The notes below the pieces were generated by a model. It did no database searches. It was not told where the DNA came from and saw only the letters and a program-made list of their open reading frames with translations. Of a DNA stretch of 64,000 nucleotides, positions 57,608-64,000 are shown one piece after another. The translations under genes and the position numbers were made by a program. Within the stretch, counting starts at the first letter, position 1; every line of letters starts with the position of its first letter. This stretch comes from Microglena sp. YARC (taxonomy: Eukaryota > Chlorophyta > Chlorophyceae > Chlamydomonadales > Chlamydomonadaceae). The stretch spans positions 75,676,304 to 75,740,303 of the forward strand of contig CM039462.1 of NCBI GenBank assembly GCA_022414725.1. Direction: 5' to 3'.

Positions 57608-60050
57608 TATTGGTGGTTGGCCCTAGTGCAGGCAAACAGGCTAGACTCCTCAACCTCACGCCTCGGAATAAGGCATACTATTTATTAATTATTAGGGTAT
57701 CTCCCCCAAGCTGTTCCGTGTTTTCTTCTTCTTAGGCATATTGGGAGAAGCTAAGTTGACTTGAGAAGGGGGCACTTACATGAGGTTCCACACACAGTGA
57801 CGCAAGTGCCGGCGGGTGCATCCTGTTGGGTTTGGGTTTGGGTTGAGGGTTGGGTTTGGGTTGAGGGTTGGGGTTGGGGTTGGCGCTGGGGTTTGGGTTT
57901 GGGTTTGGGTTTGGGGCTGGGGTTAGGTTTAGAGTTGGGGTTGGGGTTGGGACTGGGGTTAAGGTTGGGGTGATCGTAGTATTACTGATTTGCAGACAGT
58001 GGAAGACAAAACACAAGGCTGGCTGAAAACATGATGGGTGGCAACAATCCATATACCCAGCTAATCAAGCACACACGCATGCACCCACACAGACTAATTA
58101 TGACAAGCAAGACCAGCGCAACAAGGATCCCTAAAAGGCATGATGGGTGGCAAAAGACCACACACCTACATAGATCACATGCGTCCACCCATCCGCTCAC
58201 ATCTACCACTCAGTACATATATTATATTGCTGTTCAATGGAAGGGCTCGCCCTCAGTCGTTTTGTCGTCTGGACAAATTTTGAACAAAAGGGCTCACACT
58301 CGGTCGTTTTGTCGTCTGGACAAATTTTGAACAAAAGGGCTCACACTCAGTCGATTTGTCGTCTGGACAAATTTTGAACAGTTGTTTTACAATTTTTACA
58401 CTAAGAGAAAGGTAAGATACAGGGTTTAAAAACCTATTACACTGCTGTTCAATCAAGTTTGGCTAGATAGCCATGCAGGGGAGCTTCCTAGAAGCTGCTG
58501 CTCGTAGCTGAAAAGAAAAACACCGTTTGTAGAAAAACACAGTTTCTTTGCTGCCACTTGCAACGCTCCATGCTCGCCTCAGCCTTTTCTCCCTGCTACT
58601 TCCAAGTGCGTACTCTCACATACAAGTCCCCTAGTCAGTACCACCACCAGCATCACTGCCACTTGACACTCACCATCCCCACACTGGCAACATCCACCTG
58701 CTACTTTTAAGAAGCAACCTGGAGCGACCCACAAACACGCCCCTGAATAAGCACTACAGATGCACGACTTTTATAAACACTGGTGGTGCTTGGCTTTACC
58801 AGCACTGGTGATACTTAAGTACACACCAGCATCAGCATAAGATTAAAGCATACTATTTCTATCTGAACCACATCTCTCTGTGAATTCATAACACGTACTC
58901 TCATATTGACACATACAAGCCCTAACATCAGTACGCTAATAAAAATAAAAAAGTCATAACATCAGTATACTAGCAATCAACATAAAAAGCCATGACATCA
59001 GTACACTAGCAATACACGTTAAAAATCATAACATCAGTACACTAGCTGTACACGTTAAAAAATCGTAACATCAGTACACTAGCAATACACATTAAAACGT
59101 CATAACATCAGTACACTGATCAAGTCACATCCTCATCATCATCATCCTCATCCTCATTACCGCCATTAGCAAGCACACAATCATCACATTGGCAACACCT
59201 CCCTGCCAATATGAAGTACACACCCATGTTGACATGTACAGCCCCTATGCAAGTACCAGTTAGTATCACCGCCATTAGCAAGCACACTATTCTCACCTTG
59301 GCCACACCTCCCCGCTAATACGAAGTATGTACACACATGCTGACATGTACAGCCCCTATGCCAGTACCAATCAGTATCACCGTCATTAGCTAGCACACTA
59401 TTCTCACCTTGGCCACATCTCCCAGTTTCTTCAGCATCTTCTTGGAGGTGCACACCCTCTCACACACAAAGTTTGGCGCGTTCCAATCTTCAAGGCTATC
59501 AGAACAGCTGTGGGCGGGTGCATGTGTGGGAGTGTTTGTGTGTGTGGGGGGGTGAGTGCATGTGTGTGTGTGCGTGCGTGTGTGGGAGTGTGGGAGTGTG
59601 TGTGTGTGTGTGTGTTTGTGTGCGCACGTGGGAGTGTGTGTGGTGTATGCGTGTGCGTGAATGTGTGTGGGTGCGTGCGTGTGTGGGAGTGTGTGGGTTT
59701 GTGTGTGTAGGTGCATGTGTGTGGGAGCAGTGCTAATTGCATATGGGTGCGTGCGTGTGAGGGAGTGTGTGGGTTCGTGTGTGTGGGTGCATGTGTGTAG
59801 GAGCAGTGCTAATTGCATATGGGTGCGTGCGTGTGTGGGAGTGTGTGGGTGTGCGTGTGTGGAAGAGGGTGCGTGTGTGTGGGTGCATGTGTGTGGGAGC
59901 AGTGCTAATTGCGTGTGGGTGGATGCGTGTGTGGGAGTGGGTGGGTGGGTTTGTGTGAATGTGGGTGCGTGTTTGTGTGTGGGTGCATGTGTAGGCGGGT
60001 GCGTATGTGTGAATGCAGTGCTAATTGCATCTGGGTGAGTACGTGTATGG

Positions 60051-60081
<31 letters not shown>

Positions 60082-60894
60082 TGGGTGGGTGGGTGAGTGT
60101 GCATGTGTGGGGGAGCAGTGCTTATTGCATGTGGGTGGATGTGTGTATGGGTGCGTGTGTGTGGATATGTATGGGAGCAGTGCTAATTGCATGTGGGTGT
60201 ATTTGTGTGTGTGTGCGTGTGTTCGGGAGCAGTGCTAATTGCATGTGGGTGGATGCGTGTGTGGGTGCGTGTGTATGTGGGTGCATGTGTATGTGTGCAT
60301 GTGTGTGTGCATGTGGGTGGGAGCAGTACCAATTGCATGTGGGTGGATGCGTGTGTGGGTGCGTGTGTGTGTCAGTGTGCATGTGTGTGGGAGCAGTGCA
60401 AATTGCATGTGGGTGGATTCGTGTGCGGGTGCGTGTGTATGTGTGCATGTGGGCGGGAACAGTGCTAACCGCATGTGGGTGCAAGCTTGTGTGGGAGTGT
60501 GTGCCTGTGTGTGTGGGAGTACAGCATGAGCAAAAAACCCTGCTTCCAATACCGAGTCTTGAAGCATATGCGCATTCATTCTATTTTAATCACCATGCTG
60601 TGAATCATCCCTCGCATGAGGATCCATCCATGTCTTCAACCCCCATGATTCCAATACTGGGACAAGAAACATGTCTGCATTCTTCGTACTGCAGTCACCA
60701 TGCTGTGAAGCATCCCTGGCATTAACAGCCATCCGTGTATTCTCACCCCGTGATTTCAACACTTGCGCTTGAATCATGTGAGCATTATTCACTGCTTACC
60801 TTGCATCATCGTCCTTTTTACCCCTAGAGCTGATGAACCCCTTGGCCACCACCAAAGGAGCTGCCGCTACTACTGCCCACCACGGCTGGACCAT
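56519..60894 (-). CDS. Small cysteine-rich, N-terminally anchored protein, four exons
   Basis: Exons in transcript order: 60894-60800, 59507-59408, 57822-57780, 56646-56519. All junctions are GT-AG, the phases agree (2, 0, 1), and the product is 121 residues. An in-frame TAG lies upstream of ATG 60894. Residues 3-20 (QPWWAVVAAAPLVVAKGF) form a hydrophobic segment, a signal anchor or thylakoid/inner-membrane helix, followed by a basic/acidic linker RGKKDDDA. The soluble part carries 11 cysteines in CxC/CxxxC-like groups: VCERVC, GTCVTVCG, ADACADACQRAVC and SCMRKCTSEC, with PAWNESC near the end. The pattern suggests a disulphide-rich or metal-binding fold. I recall similar uncharacterised proteins in the green lineage but cannot name the family. 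Divergent from the PYROXD1-like gene, about 980 bp apart. Exon 2 has tandem copies of its 3' edge. Confidence 0.82.
57528..57690 (+). repeat. SINE-like repeat with C33 tract
   Basis: GGGGGATGACAG then C33 (57537-57569), (CA)n, GGTGGTTGGCCCTAGTGCAG and CAACCTCACGCCTCGGAATA, ending TATTTATTAATTATTAG. The C run is at the same place as shorter C runs in other family copies. Confidence 0.6.
57825..57975. repeat. GGGTTT/GGGTTG repeat abutting the exon 3 acceptor of the Cys-rich gene
   Basis: About 150 bp of six-base units; on the sense (minus) strand a CCCAAA/CCCAAC tract that directly forms the pyrimidine-rich side of the acceptor CCCAACAG|GATGC. The plus strand has G-quadruplex potential. Confidence 0.85.
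58235..58385. repeat. 56-bp tandem repeat, three units
   Basis: AGGGCTCACACTCGGTCGTT then TTGTCGTCTGGACAAATTTT, three near-identical units in intron 2 of the Cys-rich gene. Confidence 0.9.
58910..59125. repeat. Minisatellite ACATCAGTACACTAGCAATA
   Basis: Five to six units of about 38 bp with CATAACATCAGTACACTAGC. Confidence 0.9.
59160..59407 (-). repeat. Exon-edge array: exon 2 3' end of the Cys-rich gene, two extra copies
   Basis: On the minus strand the true edge GGGAGATGTGGCCAAG|GTGAGA (donor at 59407) recurs as GGGGAGGTGTGGCCAAG|GTGAGA 111 bp downstream and as GGGAGGTGTTGCCAATGTGAT about 110 bp further. The spacers share TGTGTGCTTGCTAATGGCGG and AGGGGCTGTACATGTCA. Confidence 0.9.
59515..60520. 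repeat. GT-rich minisatellite with GGGAGCAGTGCTAATTGCAT units
   Basis: About 11 copies of GGGAGCAGTGCTAATTGCAT joined by (GTGTGGGTGC)n spacers, filling intron 1 of the Cys-rich gene right up to the exon 2 acceptor. Origin from the exon edge is possible but not clear. Confidence 0.88.
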
Positions 60895-61590
60895 CACTGC
60901 CTTCTGATCAAACTTAGAAGGTAGCTAAAAGCTTGGAGTTATGAACTTGCTCGTGAAGAACAGGCCCAGAAGAGCAAGTGTCGCGTAGGGGAGAGCGATA
61001 AATCGGAATATTTAAATCCAGGCGCTCGCTCTTAGGTACTTTAGATATGGCAAGCAACAATAATCAGTAGGAGGAATAGGGGCGAGAAGTTTTTCTGAGG
61101 CACTGGCGTTGCTCATAACTCTAGATCATCAGCAACCTGCGTCAGTTTCTGGCGAACCGCAGGTACAAGTGGCAATACGGGAACCAAGCGGAAAATACGT
61201 CCATGGCAGGTCAGCTGCTCATGTTGCGAAGCGCATTCGGTAGATCAGAATTTCAGCTGCTCTTAGCGTTCCTCATCCTTTCTTTTCTGGTCTTGGGCTC
61301 TTGTCCGAAAGCCATTTGATAGCAGTCGGGTTGGCAACAATCCTCCTTATCCTTGAGATCTCCCATTCCCAATTTTACCATCTCTCGTTGCCTTTCTTTG
61401 CCCCTGCTCTATTCTTTTCATCTAATTGTTCCATTCGTTCTTGAATTGGTGGAAGCAGCTGAAACTCCTTTACACAAGGAAAGCATGTGTTCAAGCATGC
61501 AGGCATGCAGAAAATAGGTCACCAGGCGATGCTTGGGGGGGCTGGATCCACGACTCTATAGCAATTGGTGGCTAGCTTGCTGTCTGCAAC
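60895..61590. promoter_or_regulatory. Divergent intergenic region between Cys-rich gene and PYROXD1-like gene
   Basis: About 700 bp that must hold both promoters. AATATTTAAATCC at 61006 is the only TATA-like stretch noted. No ORF of interest. Confidence 0.35.
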
Positions 61591-61874
61591 TTATTTATTT
61601 GCTTGGCTGATGCTGCTGGTGCCGATTACCCTGCAGCCTAGATCTGCATGGTGAATTCCGTTGTCTTCAGAGGAGAATTTGCTGAATATTTATTTGTTTG
61701 ACTGCTGCTGCTGCTGCTGCTGCTGGCTATTAGCCTACAGTCTAGATCCCCATGGCGAATTTCGTTGTTCGAGGAGGGATTGCTGGATAAACAGCAGTGC
61801 ATGAGCTTAATCGGCTGTACCCTCACAACTCCATCAGTCTCATGTCTGGCTATTAGCCTTCAATCTGGATCCCT
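61590..61874 (+). repeat. Tandem decayed copies of the PYROXD1 start region
   Basis: Two upstream copies of the first codons. At 61649 ATGGTGAATTCCGTTGTCTT, and at 61754 ATGGCGAATTTCGTTGTTCG then GAGGGATTGCTGGATAAACA; the true start at 61875 is ATGGTGAATTTTGTTGTCGT. The second copy extends to ATGTCTGGCTATTAGCC, about 115 bp of homology. The preceding (CTG)n spacer and TTAGCCT.CA.TCTGGATCCC leader are also repeated. Confidence 0.88.
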
Positions 61875-64000
61875 ATGGTGAATTTTGTTGTCGTCGGAGG
61901 AGGGATTGCTGGATACACAGCGGTGCAGGAGCTTAGTCGGGTGTGCCCACTCGACTCTATCACTCTCATATCTGGCTCCATGATCTTGAAGGGTGTGCGC
62001 AGCGTTGTAAAGCTATCGCGGGCAGTGGAAGAGTTTGAAGTTGTGGAGCAAGACGTGGGAGCTTGGGATCTACACAACGTGCACTTTGTGGAAGGGGTAG
62101 TATGCAACATAGACTTGGAGGCGCAGGAGGTGCACTACCACACAGTTGGCGGGCCACATGCAGGAGCTGAATGTGAGGAGGCCCAGGAGATACAGTGCCA
62201 CCCAGTTGGCTGGCCATATGCGGGAGCTGAATGTGAGGGCGCTCAAGGATCACAGTGCCAGCAAGGATCACAGTGCCAGCAAGGATCACAGTGCCAGCAA
62301 GGATCACAGTGCCAGCAAGGATCACAGTGCCAGCAAGGATCACAGTGCCAGCAAAGATCACAGTGCCAGCAAGGATCACAGTGCCAGCAAGGATCACAGC
62401 TTCAACAACCTGCCCAAGTGCTCAAGCTGGTCTACGATCGCTTGTGCATATGCACCGGCGCCTCCCCCAAGCAACTAGATGTACCTGGTGGGGGCAGCAA
62501 GCATGTCATCACGCTCAGAGACAGTGATTCGGTGGCTCATCTGTGCCAGAAGTTGCAAACTGCCCGCAGGATAGTTGTGGTGGGTAATGGAGGTATTGCT
62601 CTCGAGATGGTCGGAGCCCTACCCCCGGGGATGGAAGCGGTTTGGGTGCTGAAGCATGCTCACATAGGGGATGCTTTCTTTGATGTAGATGCGTCCCACT
62701 TCCTCATGCCTTGCCTGTTTGACTCCCTGGGTGTCGAGAGGCCGGAGGGAGGTGGCCAGTCTGAAGGGACTGAGGCAAAGGCAGAGGTAGAGGCAGAGGC
62801 AGAGGCAGAGACAAAGGCAGAGGCAGAGGTAGGTAGATTTCCCCAGGGAGAAAGCAAGCCTTGCCTATTTGATTCCCTGAGTGTCAAACGGCCGGATGAG
62901 GGTAGTTTGTCTGAAGGAGCAGATGCATCAGGGGGAGGTAGAATAACCCAGGGAAGCAGCAGGCCTGGCGAAATAAACCATGCTGCTGCTCACGTTGCTG
63001 AAGCGACTGACACAGGCCTCTCAAATAATGTGGAATACAACGAAAGTTTAGATCTGCAGCATGCTGCTCATGCAGCACCCATTTCATCCCCTAAGCAGAC
63101 TCCTCGGGGGGTCATAGGACATGGTGCGGGACCCAACTGGACAGGTGCACTGCGGAGCGTGGTTGGTGAGTCTGGAAAGAGTCGAGGCATCTCCATTGAG
63201 TTCAGTGCATCAGTGGAGTCAATTGTCGACCACTTGCCAGTAGATCTGCTGCCGGGCGCTGGTGAGGTAGCTGCTAGCGGCCTCGGTCAGGCGGTAGATC
63301 AGCTGGTGGGCGTTGGTGAAGTAGCTGCCAGCGGCCTTGGTCATGGCGAGGATGAAGGTCCAGGGTGGCCATGCTATGTGAAACTAAGCAATGGAAAGAT
63401 TATCGGCTGCGACGCAGTAATCTGTGCTATTGGGGTGGAGCCCAATACTCATCATCTACCTGCTGCACTGCTCCGGGGAGATGCGGATGACGAGCACAGC
63501 AAAGGTGGCAGTGTAGTTGAGAAAGGGATCAGTGTAGGTGGTATTGTTGGTAGTGCTTCAGCTGTGGTATTGTTGGTGGTATTATTGGTGGTACTTCAGT
63601 CGCGGTATTGTTGGCGGTACTTCAGTTGTGGTGTTGGTGGTGGTATTGTTGGTAGTGCTTCGGTTGCGTTAGTGTTGGTGGTATTGTTGGTAGTACTTCA
63701 GTTGCCGTATTGTTGTTGGTACTTCAGTTGCAATATTATTGGTGGTAAAGAGATTTGTGGTACTTCAATTGAGAAAGGTGGTACTTCAATTGAGAAAGGT
63801 GGCACCTCAGTTGCGAAAGGTGGTACTTCAATTGAGAAAGGTGGCACCTCAGTTGCGAAAGGTGGTACTTCAATCGAGAAAGGTGGCACCTCAGTTGCGA
63901 AAGGTGGCAGTGTAGTTGAGAAAGGTGATACTTCAGTTGTGAAAGGTGGCAGTGTAGTTGAGAAAGGTGGCAGTGTAGTTGAGAAAGGTGGTACTTCAGT
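61875..64000 (+). CDS. PYROXD1: PYROXD1-like pyridine nucleotide-disulphide oxidoreductase (5' part, runs off window)
   Basis: Open without a stop for 708 codons from ATG 61875 to the window end; no intron needed so far. FAD-binding Rossmann motif GGGIAG is at residues 8-13 (MVNFVVVGGGIAGYTAVQEL). LCICTGASPK (about 190-199) and RRIVVVGNGGIALEM with a second GxGxxA (about 237-242), then HIGDAFFD, match PYROXD1 (human ...LCAGAKP, IIGNGGIALE, GNTFFD, recalled). AVICAIGVEPNTHHLP (about 514-529) matches its SATGVTPN segment. The family is an FAD/NAD(P)H reductase reported to protect the tRNA ligase complex in animals; the role here is inferred. Lineage-specific in-frame inserts: an SQCQQG repeat (about 125-176), an acidic EAEAEAE tract (about 296-316), a duplicated GEVAASGLG (about 463 and 482) and a terminal GGTSIEK heptad-like repeat. 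The exon may end at a donor near 63535 instead. Confidence 0.85.
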   Translation, partial: MVNFVVVGGGIAGYTAVQELSRVCPLDSITLISGSMILKGVRSVVKLSRAVEEFEVVEQDVGAWDLHNVHFVEGVVCNIDLEAQEVHYHTVGGPHAGAECEEAQEIQCHPVGWPYAGAECEGAQGSQCQQGSQCQQGSQCQQGSQCQQGSQCQQGSQCQQRSQCQQGSQCQQGSQLQQPAQVLKLVYDRLCICTGASPKQLDVPGGGSKHVITLRDSDSVAHLCQKLQTARRIVVVGNGGIALEMVGALPPGMEAVWVLKHAHIGDAFFDVDASHFLMPCLFDSLGVERPEGGGQSEGTEAKAEVEAEAEAETKAEAEVGRFPQGESKPCLFDSLSVKRPDEGSLSEGADASGGGRITQGSSRPGEINHAAAHVAEATDTGLSNNVEYNESLDLQHAAHAAPISSPKQTPRGVIGHGAGPNWTGALRSVVGESGKSRGISIEFSASVESIVDHLPVDLLPGAGEVAASGLGQAVDQLVGVGEVAASGLGHGEDEGPGWPCYVKLSNGKIIGCDAVICAIGVEPNTHHLPAALLRGDADDEHSKGGSVVEKGISVGGIVGSASAVVLLVVLLVVLQSRYCWRYFSCGVGGGIVGSASVALVLVVLLVVLQLPYCCWYFSCNIIGGKEICGTSIEKGGTSIEKGGTSVAKGGTSIEKGGTSVAKGGTSIEKGGTSVAKGGSVVEKGDTSVVKGGSVVEKGGSVVEKGGTS
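62245..62400 (+). repeat. 18-bp in-frame coding repeat, about 9 units
   Basis: GGATCACAGTGCCAGCAA repeated with one A/G variant, encoding GSQCQQ. Inserted between the second and third strands of the N-terminal FAD domain of the PYROXD1-like protein. Confidence 0.95.
63525..64000 (+). repeat. Terminal minisatellite within or after PYROXD1 coding sequence
   Basis: From AAAGGTGGCAGTGTAGTTGA units, through a diverged GGTATTGTTGGTAGTGCTTC stretch, to homogeneous 21-bp units GGTGGTACTTCAATTGAGAAA. In frame throughout (GGTSIEK). It begins where homologues continue DGG..V..HM.T, so it may be another edge array derived from the KGGSVVEKG segment. Confidence 0.8.

Noticed and set aside
57825..57975. 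Telomeric GGGTTT tract
   Set aside because: Six-base units mixed with GGGTTG and GGGGTT inside an intron of a gene; not a uniform telomere motif.
59473..60725. ORFs of up to 222 codons rich in Cys, Val and Gly
   Set aside because: Translation of the GT-rich minisatellite in intron 1 of the Cys-rich gene; no conserved domain.

Overview
This window looks like nuclear DNA of a green alga. It holds a spliced LHCI-type chlorophyll a/b-binding protein gene (transit peptide, three LHC helices), GT-AG introns with very long repeat-filled intervening sequence, a Ty1/copia LTR retrotransposon, LINE remnants, a tRNA-derived SINE, TIR elements and a great deal of tandem repeat. A prasinophyte-like alga with an inflated genome (a Pyramimonadales-type genome, for example) is my inference; nothing in the sequence names a species.

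Layout. 0-14 kb: one presequence-like exon (677-946, minus), decayed gene and transposon fragments, microsatellites, and one member of an approximately 1.6 kb diverged duplication (9440-11160). 14.5-21.6 kb: a copia element with 393/394-bp LTRs and a 5-bp target duplication, inserted inside the second member of that duplication (continuing to 23060). 23.3-24.6 kb: an intronless mTERF-family gene (minus). 29.4-45.0 kb: a complete six-exon oligoribonuclease gene (ORN/REXO2, minus) that I assembled from splice junctions; its introns contain satellites and transposons. 47.8-53.5 kb: the six-exon LHC gene (plus). 56.5-60.9 kb: a four-exon gene for a small cysteine-rich, N-terminally membrane-anchored protein (minus). 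61.9-64.0 kb: the start of a PYROXD1-like flavoprotein (plus), open to the window edge. The last two genes are divergent, about 980 bp apart, as are ORN and the LHC gene, 2.8 kb apart.

The most interesting signal is shared by four unrelated genes. Short tandem arrays sit on exon boundaries, and their units are decayed copies of the exon edge, often with the splice site included. ORN exon B is followed by 15 further copies of a 37-bp unit encoding the catalytic motif WIDLEMTG plus its 5' splice donor. ORN exon E is preceded by 10 copies of its own 3' splice acceptor and first codons. The ORN terminal exon, ORN exon C, LHC exons 3 and 5, exon 2 of the cysteine-rich gene and the start of PYROXD1 show the same pattern. 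Where I checked the frame, only the gene-proximal copy keeps it, so the extra copies act as decoy splice sites or are inert. I know of no named element or mechanism that describes these exon-edge satellites.

Other structure includes a 41-bp satellite (about 64 copies, one CACGTG per unit), a tRNA-derived SINE with three different target-site duplications, two TA-flanked 1.04-kb elements on either side of ORN exon D, a foldback element, and G/C homopolymers over 30 nt long, some at fixed positions inside repeat families.
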